64,000 nucleotides of DNA from Marivita hallyeonensis (GCF_900129875.1 NZ_FQXC01000005.1:1-64000), one strand, 5' to 3'; counted from the first letter of the stretch, positions 7,655-16,581 are shown. Notes: generated by a model not told the origin, from the letters alone. Made by a program: numbers and translations.

Positions 7655-9276
7655 AACAGTGTTGCCCGTCCACCGAAGACCGTTCCAAGAATGCGGATGT
7701 CCTTTAGTCTTGTCGGGTCTTCCTCAAGCGGGTTCGCCTCGAGAACAGCAAAATCCGCACGTTTACCGACCGAAATAGAGCCGATCTCGTCATCAAATTT
7801 CAAGGTTTTCGCCGCGCCCATCGTGATTGCGTAAAGCGCCTCTGAAACCGATATACGCTGCGCAGCGCCAAGCACTTTACCGGTCATCGTCTGTCGGTTG
7901 ACCGCGCACCACGCGGTGAAAAGCGGCCCCATCGGAGTGACCGGCGCGTCCGAATGGATACCGACCGTGAGTCCCGCGTCCAATGCAGATCGCACAGCGT
8001 CCATCCGTTCTGCGCGATCTTTGCCAATGGTCAACGCGACGTGTTGATCCCCGAAATACCATAGATGGTTGGCAAAAAGGTTCACCGAGACGCCAAGTTC
8101 GGCACAGCGCCGGAATTGCGCTTCATCCATCATCTGTCCGTGTTGCAGCACGTGCCCGTGGTCCGGCCATGAGGCATGGCGCATCGCCTTGGCCAAGGCG
8201 TCAATCACCACTTCGGACGCCTCATCGCCGTTGACGTGGATATGCATCTGCACCCCAGCAGCATGGAGGGCGGTACAGGTCGCATAAATCTGATCTGGCG
8301 CCATGTTCCAGATGCCGTTTGGCTGCCCGCCGACGTAACCGGGCCATTTGACCCGCGCGGTCCACCCCTGAATGGACCCATCGGTCATGAGCTTCACTGC
8401 GCCGAGGCGCACCTTATCCGTGGACTTCGCTTTCAATGCCAAAGCCCGCGTGGCAATGGCCGCCGGATCACCGCTGGCTGCCAGAGCGGGTATGATGCGC
8501 AGTGGAAATTCGGCCTCGCCTGTGACTGACAGCATCACATCAAGGTCTTCTTCCTCAAGCTGCGAAAACAGGTCAGTCACGGTCGTGACCCCCGCCCGTG
8601 TGGCCACCTGTGCATAAGACCGGATCGCGCTTTCTTTCTGCGACAGAGCGCGAAAATCTATGCCCAACCGCCGCATGATCGGAAACATTGCAGCCATTTC
8701 CTGCAGCTCACCTGTGGGCTTGCCATCGGGGCCTTTGACAACACCTTCCGCATTGGTGGTTTCCGAGTATCCCACCATGTCGAGCGCTGCGGAATTCACG
8801 CACATCAGATGGAAATTCGAATACAGAATCGCGATGGGGCGCGTAGTGGACACCTTGTCGAGATGCGCGCGGCTGAGGCGGTCATCGGGTAGAAAGATCG
8901 GATCGAAACCCCAACCGATCAGCGGCTCATCGGCAGGCAGCCTGTCTTCAATCTCGGCCAGGCGCGCGACGACATCCTCGAGCGATGCGAGCCCGGTCCA
9001 AAGGCGTCCCTCAGGGTCGATACGGTCATGGTAGCCGGTATACGCAAACTCCCAAATCGCGCCGGCGAGCATATGCGCATGGCCTTCGACAAGGCCGGGC
9101 ATCAGCACCGCGTCAGCGAGCGAAGCATCACGCGTTACGTCACCCCATTGATCAGCGCAGGTCGCGTCACCAACCGCCAGAATGCGCCCATCGCGCACTG
9201 CGACATGGGTGGCGTTCGGTACATTCGGGTCCATGGTAACGATTGATTTTGCTTGAAAAAGCGTGATGTCTGACAT
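7651..9276 (-). CDS. YtcJ-like amidohydrolase (amidohydrolase family 3)
   Basis: A 541-residue protein, the full length for YtcJ-type metal-dependent hydrolases. It shows the N-terminal GLVEGHAHM metal ligands, a central MTDGSIQG loop, a conserved HIHVNGDEASE segment and the late HSDAPVTP motif with the catalytic Asp. No signal peptide is seen, so it is likely cytoplasmic. These enzymes hydrolyse amide or imide bonds, and the substrate is unknown. It is the first gene of a two-gene leftward unit with the CobW-family GTPase. Start ATG at 9276. It is separated by 77 bp from a LysR gene on the same strand. Confidence 0.85.
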   Translation of the reverse strand: MSDITLFQAKSIVTMDPNVPNATHVAVRDGRILAVGDATCADQWGDVTRDASLADAVLMPGLVEGHAHMLAGAIWEFAYTGYHDRIDPEGRLWTGLASLEDVVARLAEIEDRLPADEPLIGWGFDPIFLPDDRLSRAHLDKVSTTRPIAILYSNFHLMCVNSAALDMVGYSETTNAEGVVKGPDGKPTGELQEMAAMFPIMRRLGIDFRALSQKESAIRSYAQVATRAGVTTVTDLFSQLEEEDLDVMLSVTGEAEFPLRIIPALAASGDPAAIATRALALKAKSTDKVRLGAVKLMTDGSIQGWTARVKWPGYVGGQPNGIWNMAPDQIYATCTALHAAGVQMHIHVNGDEASEVVIDALAKAMRHASWPDHGHVLQHGQMMDEAQFRRCAELGVSVNLFANHLWYFGDQHVALTIGKDRAERMDAVRSALDAGLTVGIHSDAPVTPMGPLFTAWCAVNRQTMTGKVLGAAQRISVSEALYAITMGAAKTLKFDDEIGSISVGKRADFAVLEANPLEEDPTRLKDIRILGTVFGGRATLL

Positions 9277-9353
9277 TGGGGACCCCGAAGCTACACATTG
9301 CTAGGACTACAGCAGAATCTCGGGAAGACAACGGATTTGACTGTCGCTCTGCC

Positions 9354-10256
9354 TCAGATTGACGAGCTGGGGTTAGGCAGCCCGCGCAGGTATTCGACGA
9401 AGTGCCGTGTCGGCCCGACCATGTGATCACGCCGCCAGATTGCTGTCGTTGTGAGGCGCTCGGTCACGTCCTCAATTGGAATTATGACCAGACCGGGCGG
9501 CAGCCCGCAGCACACTTTTTCAGTCAGCACTGTGACCCCCATTCCACAAGACACGAGGCCAAAAATCCCCGCCGTATTGAAGGCTTCTTGCACAATGCGG
9601 GGCGTGAACCCGGCTCGACGGCACAGCGGGATCAGGAAATCATAAAAATGCTGCCAATCGGTTGAGCTGCCATGCACGAAATCCTCGTTCGCAAGTTCTG
9701 CAAGTTGGATCGACTGGCGTACGGCTAGGCGATGACTGTCCGCACAGACACAGACAAAGGCCTCTGTTTGTACGGGATGTTCCTCGTAGCCGTTTTTGTT
9801 CACGGGCCCGGTGACAAACCCGATGTCGAGTTGACCCTCGGCCAAACGGTTCAACTGCATCAGGGTCACACCGTGCTGGGGTTTGAGGGTAATCTGGCGC
9901 TGGCGTTCCTGGAAATCCTTGAGAAGGGTCGGCAATGGGCCTGCTATCGCAAAATCCGTATAACCGATGCGCAGGGTTCCGACCCGGCCGTTATGGGCAT
10001 TGCGTACGTCTTCGGTGGCCCGGTGCATCAGGTTCAGGATTTCATTGGACCGCTCCAGAAACACCTGACCGGCCGGTGTGATTTGAACGTTTCGGTTCGA
10101 CCTGACAAACAAGGCCACGCCCAATTCAGTTTCCAAGGTTTGGATCGCTCGACTGAGCGCCGGTTGCGCGATCCCAAGCCGGTCTGCCGCGCGCCGGAAA
10201 TGCAACTCTTCCGCGACGGCCACAAAGTAGCGCACCAGGCGAAGATCAGATCGCAT
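9354..10256 (-). CDS. LysR family transcriptional regulator
   Basis: A 300-residue protein with an N-terminal helix-turn-helix (LHFRRAADRLGIAQPALSRAIQTLE, about residues 17-42) and a LysR substrate-binding domain. The AEELHFRRAA start is typical of the CatR/BenM-like branch. It is divergent from the TRAP operon across about 100 bp that contains a dyad at 10282-10297, so it most likely controls dctPQM and the deacylase. It may also govern the amidohydrolase/CobW genes lying downstream on the same strand. Confidence 0.88.
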   Translation of the reverse strand: MRSDLRLVRYFVAVAEELHFRRAADRLGIAQPALSRAIQTLETELGVALFVRSNRNVQITPAGQVFLERSNEILNLMHRATEDVRNAHNGRVGTLRIGYTDFAIAGPLPTLLKDFQERQRQITLKPQHGVTLMQLNRLAEGQLDIGFVTGPVNKNGYEEHPVQTEAFVCVCADSHRLAVRQSIQLAELANEDFVHGSSTDWQHFYDFLIPLCRRAGFTPRIVQEAFNTAGIFGLVSCGMGVTVLTEKVCCGLPPGLVIIPIEDVTERLTTTAIWRRDHMVGPTRHFVEYLRGLPNPSSSI

Positions 10257-10281
10257 GATGCCGATTGGGTATCAAAAGTGT

Positions 10282-10297
10282 CATAATTGATATTATG
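10282..10297. promoter_or_regulatory. Candidate LysR operator upstream of dctP
   Basis: CATAAT and ATTATG form perfect six-base arms around TGAT, in the gap between the LysR start (10256) and dctP (10360). A T-N11-A box can be read across it. The role is inferred from symmetry and from its place between divergent genes. Confidence 0.45.
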
Positions 10298-10359
10298 CCC
10301 ACACGGCATCCCATGCAAAGCTGAAAGAAAAAAACAGATGGACAACAAGGAGAATGATC

Positions 10360-11352
10360 ATGGGATTTCACACCAGAACGCTCGGCGCGGTGATGGCGCT
10401 TACGATGTCGACCGCAGCGGTTTCGGCGCAGGACATCACGATGAACGTGGGATTTGGCGCACCCGAGGATTCGCTCTACGGCCGCTTCGGCGCGATTTTC
10501 GAGGAACTGGCCGAGCAATACACGGACGGCGCGGTCGATGTTCGCCTGCGTTGCTGCAACCAGGTGGCGACCGAAGACGAAGGTTTCCGCGCGATGCAAT
10601 TGGGCACTGTGGACGGCTTCTTCATCACGGCCAATAACGTTTCGCCGCATTGGCCGCTGATGGATGTGACGGTGCTGCCATATATATTCCAGAACACCGA
10701 CCACCTTGCGCGCGTCGTGGATGGTGAAGTTGGCGATTTCATTCGGTCACAGCTTTTGGCCGACACCGGTGTGCATCTGCTGAGCTTTGGCCCGGCACTG
10801 TATCGTGATTTCTACAACTCGGTTCGTCCGGTGAACACGATGGCGGATATGGCAGGTCTGAAAGTCCGCACACCGAACAATTCTGTTATGCTCCAGACAT
10901 TCGAGGCCTTTGGTGCGAACCCCGTGCCGCTTGCATGGTCCGAAACCCCGACTGCGTTGCAGACGGGCACGGTGGATGGTGGCGACAACGGAACGTCTTT
11001 CATCCGCGACATGAGCTTCTACGAATTCATGCCGAACTTGGTGATCCTGGAACACTTCGTGTCGATGGCCCCGCTATTCGCGTCTTCCAGCTTCATGGAC
11101 CGCCTGAGCGAAGAACAGCGCGAGCAGATCATGCGCGCCGCGGTCGACGCGGGCAACCGGTTCAGCGAAGAGGTTCGCACTGAAACGGAAGAGGTACGCC
11201 AGTGGCTTGCCACCGAAGGCGGCATGACCCGCACTGACCCCGACCGCACGGACTTTATCGCGGCAGCCCAAAAAGTTCAGCAGGCCGTCGCGGCCGAGCG
11301 GGGCGAAGAATTTGTTGAACTGGTCAACATGATCAACGCCGCTGCCGAATAA
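10360..11352 (+). CDS. dctP: TRAP transporter solute-binding protein (DctP family)
   Basis: A 330-residue periplasmic protein. The signal peptide MGFHTRTLGAVMALTMSTAA ends near AVSAQ. The DctP fold is supported by LKVRTPNNSVMLQTFEAFGA, which carries the conserved Arg that binds the substrate carboxylate, and by VPLAWSETPTALQTGTVDGGDNG. The ATG at 10360 is preferred over the one at 10354 because the AAGGAG site lies seven bases upstream of it. TRAP systems use ion gradients to import organic acids. It is followed by a stem-loop and then dctQM. The deacylase at the end of the operon points to an acylated amino acid or its acid product as ligand; this is inference. Confidence 0.92.
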   Translation: MGFHTRTLGAVMALTMSTAAVSAQDITMNVGFGAPEDSLYGRFGAIFEELAEQYTDGAVDVRLRCCNQVATEDEGFRAMQLGTVDGFFITANNVSPHWPLMDVTVLPYIFQNTDHLARVVDGEVGDFIRSQLLADTGVHLLSFGPALYRDFYNSVRPVNTMADMAGLKVRTPNNSVMLQTFEAFGANPVPLAWSETPTALQTGTVDGGDNGTSFIRDMSFYEFMPNLVILEHFVSMAPLFASSSFMDRLSEEQREQIMRAAVDAGNRFSEEVRTETEEVRQWLATEGGMTRTDPDRTDFIAAAQKVQQAVAAERGEEFVELVNMINAAAE

Positions 11353-11359
11353 ACGCGAC

Positions 11360-11388
11360 GGGCGAGAGCCGAAAACAGGCTCTCGCCC
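11360..11388 (+). terminator. Intercistronic stem-loop between dctP and dctQ
   Basis: GGGCGAGAGCC and GGCTCTCGCCC form a perfect 11-bp stem with a seven-base loop, eight bases after the dctP stop. There is no T-run. In binding-protein operons such a hairpin often attenuates transcription or protects the 3' end, so that the binding protein outnumbers the permeases. That function is inferred here. Confidence 0.7.
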
Positions 11389-11409
11389 AATATCGACTGG
11401 GGGCAGGTC

Positions 11410-11943
11410 ATGGCCGTTCTGCGATGGCTCGAAAAACACTTTGAAGAAGCGTTGTGTTGCATTGCGCTGTCGATCATCGCAGTAGCGGTTATCTCGCAGG
11501 TTCTGGCGCGCTACGTGTTCGAAGTGGCCCTGCACTGGACAGAAGAGACCGCCGCGATCTGCATGGTCTGGGCAGTTTACATGGGCGCATCCCTGTGCGT
11601 CCGCGAACGGTTCCACATCCGCATTCTGGTCGCGGTTCAGGCCCTGCCCCCAAGGGTCGGGCGCTATACGATCTTTATGGCAGACCTCGCCTGGGCCGCA
11701 TTCAGTATCATCATGATCCGGGTCAGTTGGGAGTACCTGACCGTCCTTTGGAAGTTCCCGTCCCGAAGCCCAAGCCTCGGGATTAACGAGTTTTACCCTC
11801 AGACCATTCTGGTGATCGGCTACGGCCTGATGCTCGCCCGGCTGATCCAGACATACGTGCTTTGGTATCGCAACGGGGCGCACGGGTTGCCTGGCATGCT
11901 GGTGGAAGATGGCGATGCCGTGGATGAGGAGCACTTGTTTTGA
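11410..11943 (+). CDS. dctQ: TRAP transporter small permease (DctQ family)
   Basis: A 177-residue protein with four predicted membrane helices (about residues 15-38, 45-62, 85-110 and 125-150) and the family's FEVALHWTEETAAICMVWAV segment. DctQ is the small membrane subunit needed with DctM. It overlaps dctM by 4 bp (TTGA). Length is normal for the family. Confidence 0.9.
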   Translation: MAVLRWLEKHFEEALCCIALSIIAVAVISQVLARYVFEVALHWTEETAAICMVWAVYMGASLCVRERFHIRILVAVQALPPRVGRYTIFMADLAWAAFSIIMIRVSWEYLTVLWKFPSRSPSLGINEFYPQTILVIGYGLMLARLIQTYVLWYRNGAHGLPGMLVEDGDAVDEEHLF

Positions 11944-13235
11944 ACGAGCTCTCAATCCTCGCGATCACCTTTGTCGTTTTGACGCTGATCGGCGTTCCGT
12001 TGTTTGCCGCCGTAGGGCTGACAACAGCGTTGGCGCTGTTCCTGATCGACATCCCGTACACCTTGCTGGCGCAGACAGGATATAACAGCCTGACACCCTT
12101 TCCTCTGTTGACCATCCCCTTGTTCGTTCTGGCCGGGAGGTTGATGGAAACCGGCGGCATGGCGAACCGCATGATCGGGATTGCAACCAAGCTGGTGGGC
12201 GCATATCGCGGCTCCATGGGGCTGGTAACAGTATTTGCCTGCATGCTCTTCGGCGCGTTGTCCGGGTCCGGCCCCGCTACGACCGCTGCCATCGGATCGG
12301 CAACTGTTCCCGCGATGAAGAGAGAGGGATACGACGTGCCCTTCGCCGCCGCCATTACGGCGAGCGCTGGCGCGTTGGGAAGCCTGATCCCACCGTCGAA
12401 CCTGATGATCATCTACGGTCTGGTCTCTGAAACCTCGATACCGCGTCTGTTTCTGGCGGGCATCATTCCCGGCTTCATCGTGACCACGCTTCTGATGATG
12501 ACCACTTACATCATCGCCCGTCGTCGCGGGTATGGGGGTGGTGGCGACGCGTTCACGTGGGGACCGTTCCTGAGTGCGGCTTGGGAAGGCAAGTGGTCTA
12601 TAGGTGCGCCGGTTCTGATCCTCGGCGGTATCTACGGCGGCATCTTCACCCCGACCGAAGCGGCAGGTGTTGCGGTGTTCTACGCGCTGTTCGTCGGCTT
12701 GTTCATCTACCGCGAACTGACCATGCGCAAAGTCCTTGAGGCCCTGCGCTTCACGGCCCTTCTGACCGGTATCCTGATCCTGCTGACACCGACGCTCGCC
12801 TTCGGACAGCTTACCGCATTCTACGACGTTCCCGCTGCGGTTCAGGCGGGGATCACGTCGATCACCACCAGCCCATTCCTCGTCCTGATGCTGATCGGCA
12901 TCTTCTACATCTTCATTGGCACCTTCATGGAGAGCCTTGCACAGATCGTGCTGTTCACGGCCGTGTTCCTGCCGCTTGTCGTGTCGCTGGGTATCGACCC
13001 GGTTCTCTTCGGTATCTTTACCGTCATCACGTGCGAAATCGGATTCCTTACGCCGCCGTTGGGGGCGAACCTGACCATCGCGTCGCGTATCTCAAAAATC
13101 TCGCTCGAACGCATTTCGGTGGCGGTGCTGCCGTTTATCGGAGCGTATATCGTTGGGATGATCATCCTGATCCTATTCCCCGACCTAACTCTTTTCCTCC
13201 CCAACTGGGTCTACGGACCTGCATCCGTGAGGTAG
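11940..13235 (+). CDS. dctM: TRAP transporter large permease (DctM family)
   Basis: A 431-residue, roughly 12-helix protein matching DctM: FPLLTIPLFVLAGRLMETGG near residues 45-65, the SGSGPATTAAIGSATVPAMKREGYD segment, and SLIPPSNLMIIYG. The TTG start is supported by GAGGAG eight bases upstream inside the end of dctQ. It forms the ion-coupled transport channel of the system. It ends three bases before the deacylase gene, so all four genes are one operon. Confidence 0.92.
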   Translation: MNELSILAITFVVLTLIGVPLFAAVGLTTALALFLIDIPYTLLAQTGYNSLTPFPLLTIPLFVLAGRLMETGGMANRMIGIATKLVGAYRGSMGLVTVFACMLFGALSGSGPATTAAIGSATVPAMKREGYDVPFAAAITASAGALGSLIPPSNLMIIYGLVSETSIPRLFLAGIIPGFIVTTLLMMTTYIIARRRGYGGGGDAFTWGPFLSAAWEGKWSIGAPVLILGGIYGGIFTPTEAAGVAVFYALFVGLFIYRELTMRKVLEALRFTALLTGILILLTPTLAFGQLTAFYDVPAAVQAGITSITTSPFLVLMLIGIFYIFIGTFMESLAQIVLFTAVFLPLVVSLGIDPVLFGIFTVITCEIGFLTPPLGANLTIASRISKISLERISVAVLPFIGAYIVGMIILILFPDLTLFLPNWVYGPASVR

Positions 13236-13238
13236 CCG

Positions 13239-14834
13239 ATGTTCGATCTGATCCTGAAGGGCGGAGAGGTGTTTGATGGCAGTGGCACGGCTGGCAAGAT
13301 CGCCGATGTCGGCATCAAGGACGGGATAATCGTTGAGGTTGGCACTATCAACGACGACACAGGGGCCAAGGTGATCGATGTGTCCGGCCTTGCGGTGTCG
13401 CCGGGTTTTATCGATATGCACACGCATTCGGACTTTACCCTGATCGCCGATGGCCGCGCCGAAAGCCAGGTGCATCAGGGCGTGACCACCGAAGTCATCG
13501 GCCAATGCGGCATCTCTTGTGCACCGGTCTGTTCGCATGACGCAATCCGGCAGGTCTCCCCGTGGTTCACCGAAAAAGCCAAACACCGCAAATGGCTGGG
13601 ATTTGGCGAATACCTCGACGTGCTTGACGACACCGATCTGGGTGTGAACGTGGTGGCCTTCGTGGGCCACGGCACCATCCACCGTGCAGTTCTGGGCGGT
13701 GATCTTCATCCAGGCGAGCCCGATGACGTCGCCAAGATGGCCAAGCTTGTCGATCAATGCATGGAGGAAGGGGCCGGGGGCTTTTCATCCGGCCTGGAAT
13801 ACTTCCCCGGCAGTCTTGCCGCTCCCGATCACCTTGTCCCGATGGTCGAGGTCGCGGCGAAATACGGACGGCTCTACGCAACCCATGTGCGCAACCGCGA
13901 CACTGAATATGATCTGGGGTTCACCGAAGCCATGAGCACCGCGCGTCAGGCTGGGGCGCGGCTGCAGATCAGCCATATTCAGCCCAAGTACGGTGCGCCG
14001 AGCCACGCAATGCAACACACGCTTGAGATGATCGATATTGCGCGCACGCATGATGCCGACATTGCATTTGATGTGATCCCGCATGACTGGAACCACACGC
14101 TGATGGCTGCGATCCTGCCGAAATGGGCGCAGGCGGGCGGGATCGACGATGTCCTGAAACGGCTTGCCGATCCAGAGGCGCGCGAACGGATCAAAGCCAA
14201 CCCGAAGCCGATGTGGTTGATTGTCAAAGCGCGGCAATGGAAAGACATCATTCTGCTGAACGCCACCGAAAATAAAGATCTGGTCGGTGCGACCTTCGAC
14301 GAAATTGGACGGATGCGCGGCGTTGATCCCTATGACGCGGTCCTCGATATCCTGCTTGAGGAAGGTGAGAACATGATGGCCACGATGTGGTCTTCAAAGA
14401 GCTTTCAGAACGTGGATATCGATCTGTGCCTTGAGCAACCGGAATGTGCCGTGATCTCAGACACAGTCGCGATCGCCAACGATGGCATTCTGAGCGACCA
14501 TATCGGTTCTCTCAGTGGCTATGGCTGGGCGGCCCGGTTCCTTCAACACTATGTCAGGGACAGAGGCGTATTAAGCCTGTCGCAAGCCATCGCCAAGATC
14601 ACAGGCGTGCCGGCGGATCGGTTGGGATTGAAGGGACGGGGCAAGCTCCAAAAAGGGTACCACGCCGATATCTGCGTTTTCGACCCGGCCGCGATCTCAA
14701 GCAATGCCACGGCGCGTCATCCCCGTCGGTATGCCTCGGGCATTGCCCATGTTTTGGTAAATGGCAGCTTGTCCATGCACAACGGGAAACGCACGGCAAA
14801 CAACACAGGCGTCGTCCTGCGCGAATTCCAATAG
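13239..14834 (+). CDS. N-acyl-D-amino-acid deacylase family amidohydrolase
   Basis: A 531-residue metal-dependent hydrolase of the D-aminoacylase/dihydroorotase-like group. It shows HTHSD at 61-65, the QCGISCAP segment typical of D-aminoacylases (whose metal-ligand Cys lies here), YATHVRNRD and LQISHIQPKYG with further His ligands, and a late NDGILSDHIGS with the catalytic Asp region. It would release an amino acid from an N-acyl or N-carbamoyl form. Directly downstream of dctM, it presumably processes the TRAP substrate in the cytoplasm. The exact substrate, and the D- rather than L-preference, cannot be settled from motifs alone. Confidence 0.82.
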   Translation: MFDLILKGGEVFDGSGTAGKIADVGIKDGIIVEVGTINDDTGAKVIDVSGLAVSPGFIDMHTHSDFTLIADGRAESQVHQGVTTEVIGQCGISCAPVCSHDAIRQVSPWFTEKAKHRKWLGFGEYLDVLDDTDLGVNVVAFVGHGTIHRAVLGGDLHPGEPDDVAKMAKLVDQCMEEGAGGFSSGLEYFPGSLAAPDHLVPMVEVAAKYGRLYATHVRNRDTEYDLGFTEAMSTARQAGARLQISHIQPKYGAPSHAMQHTLEMIDIARTHDADIAFDVIPHDWNHTLMAAILPKWAQAGGIDDVLKRLADPEARERIKANPKPMWLIVKARQWKDIILLNATENKDLVGATFDEIGRMRGVDPYDAVLDILLEEGENMMATMWSSKSFQNVDIDLCLEQPECAVISDTVAIANDGILSDHIGSLSGYGWAARFLQHYVRDRGVLSLSQAIAKITGVPADRLGLKGRGKLQKGYHADICVFDPAAISSNATARHPRRYASGIAHVLVNGSLSMHNGKRTANNTGVVLREFQ

Positions 14835-14981
14835 GTCGGATAAAGGCGGCACGCGCATCCAGCGCTTTTTGCCCCGGCGCGGAGAGCGTGCGATGATTGA
14901 TGTCGCACGGTGCGCTGGTTTCAGGATGCATTGATTTCCGCCGTATCGCGTAATTCTCGGCTCTGAAAGCGGAGTGGCGAC

Positions 14982-15490
14982 ATGGGCGATCTTTCTTGGC
15001 TGACCGACGCGCAGATAGCGCCTCTGGAACCTTTCTTTCCGAAACCTCACAACAAGCGTCGGGTTGATGACAAGCGCGTTTTGAGCGGGATAATCTTCAT
15101 CAGCCGCAATGGCTCAAGGTGGTGCGATGCGCCTGCTGCCTATGGCCCGCACAAGACGCACTACAGTCGTTGGAAGCGTTGGAGCGAGAAAGGCATCTTC
15201 GTGCGAATTTTGGTGGGCCCGGCCGCTGAGCACGGCAAACGGAAGACGGTGATGATCGTCGCGACCTTCCTCAAGACACACTGAACAACCACCTGCGTGG
15301 GCGTGAAGTTCGGAGCGCCACAAACCGATCCAGTGAATCGTTTTACAGACGGACGGGGCATGGACGCCTGATTGGTCGAACCAAGGGTGGCATGAATACG
15401 AAATTGTACACACTCTGCGGCAGCCAGGGACGACCTCTCGATCTGTTCCTCACCGCCTGGCAGGTCAGTGAATATATCGGCGGACGCATG
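14982..15490 (+). pseudogene. Decayed IS5-family transposase
   Basis: From 14982 the frame reads MGDLSWLTDAQIAPLEPFF and then SRWCDAPAAYGPHKTHYSRW, the N-terminal domain of IS5-family transposases. It stops at 15284. A second piece in another frame (about 15363-15480: GRTKGGMNTKLYTLCGSQG, then RPLDLFLTAWQVSEYIGGR) is the following part of the same protein, so there is a frameshift and a deletion between them. In the VMIVATFLKTH segment a Val stands where active relatives have the first catalytic Asp (VMIDAT). The C-terminal DDE part is absent. It is an inactive remnant; no terminal inverted repeats were identified. Confidence 0.85.
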
Positions 15491-15541
15491 TTCCATAGCA
15501 TGCGCTATAATCGTTTACTGTTCAACCAGACGCACCAACAA

Positions 15542-16366
15542 TCAAATAGTCCACTTCGTCCCGGACGCAGTGGCGGTTGCGCTCGTTGCATTGATACCTA
15601 CATCCTGCGGATTGATGCGCCAAAAGCCGTCGTCGGTTTGGGCAGCTGCTTCGAGATAACTCAGCAACATAAAGTCCGTTTGCGCGTTCGGTTGCATGAC
15701 TTGTTGTTTGCACAGTCTCTTGTAGAGAAAACAGTATGCCCCCACCATCTCGATCCTCAGGGTGGATTTGTTCGTGTTACTTTTCCGATTGGCTGGATCA
15801 TTCTTGTATTCCATCATCGCCCCCATCTCGCTGTCGGCACCGACGGTTGGGTTGTTTGCGTGTTGTTGTTTGATGGCCTGAACGCGCCCGCCATAAGTTT
15901 CGCTTCCCTTGCGGTGATGGTGGCCTGAAACAACAACTGCGAGACCCCGACGTTTCAACTCATTGGCGTTTGCAGCGCCGTAGGGATTAACGCCCGCAGA
16001 ATACATCACCTGATTGATTGAGTCGGCGAGCAGGTGATCACGGTTCGTCTTGTGGCCTTTGCCCCAGGGCGCGGTTCGGCTGGTCAGCTTGCCGTACTCC
16101 TCGACATCCCATCTGGCCAATTCTCCACTCGTTCGATCTTCGCGCTGATAAGACAGAACATTTCCCGTCAGCGGATCGACAACCTGTTTTGCGGCGGCCA
16201 TCTCGGTTTGTCGGCCCGCGCATTTGAACCGGATAAACTGCGTATGGTTCAGCGTTACCGTTTTTTGGATCGCGTTCTGAGGGATATTGTAGTTTTGCAA
16301 TCGGCCGTGGAGGTTCTGAAGGTTCGCTCCATAATGTATCTTTCCGTCTATAATGGTGATTTCCAT
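15542..16366 (-). CDS. Unrecognised protein with HNH/GHH-nuclease-toxin-like motifs
   Basis: A 274-residue protein in AT-richer DNA than its surroundings. The core reads NRDHLLADSI (Asp110-His111) followed after about 35 residues by SGHHHRKGSETYGGR (His149-151). A D-H pair, then a histidine cluster with an invariant-looking TYGGR, resembles the treble-clef HNH/endonuclease VII-type toxin domains (SHH/GHH groups) of polymorphic toxins and type VI effectors. There is no signal peptide and no visible PAAR, VgrG or Hcp domain, and no obvious immunity gene sits next to it. The C-terminal 70 residues are unplaced. The start is uncertain, since no strong ribosome site precedes 16366. Function is inference only. 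Confidence 0.5.
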   Translation of the reverse strand: MEITIIDGKIHYGANLQNLHGRLQNYNIPQNAIQKTVTLNHTQFIRFKCAGRQTEMAAAKQVVDPLTGNVLSYQREDRTSGELARWDVEEYGKLTSRTAPWGKGHKTNRDHLLADSINQVMYSAGVNPYGAANANELKRRGLAVVVSGHHHRKGSETYGGRVQAIKQQHANNPTVGADSEMGAMMEYKNDPANRKSNTNKSTLRIEMVGAYCFLYKRLCKQQVMQPNAQTDFMLLSYLEAAAQTDDGFWRINPQDVGINATSATATASGTKWTI

Positions 16367-16526
16367 GCGGTGGCCTCGCCAAAATCTTGAAGCAGGACGA
16401 TCGACGTAAAAATGGGTGCGGCCTCGGTTCGCCGCGCCAAGTCCATTCTATACTACCAAAAAAGACGCGGCTTTTCATCAAGGATCCGGATTGACTTGCA
16501 TTATCCGCGCGTGTCCCGGGCGTGTG

Positions 16527-16546
16527 TCCCGATTTGCGGGATTTTT
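16527..16546 (+). terminator. Small hairpin with T-run
   Basis: TCCCG and CGGGA enclose ATTTG and are followed by five T. This is a short rho-independent-like terminator reading rightward, upstream of the sit promoter region. No rightward gene precedes it except the IS remnant, so it may insulate sitABCD or end an unseen small transcript. Confidence 0.4.
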
Positions 16547-16581
16547 CAAAGAATCAGTTGCGCCCATCTTGAGAACCGTTC

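Noticed and set aside
9423-9430. A single GTGATCAC inside the second LysR gene
   Set aside because: It is unpaired and inside a conserved coding region, so likely chance; likewise the single copy at 16034-16041 in the nuclease-like gene.
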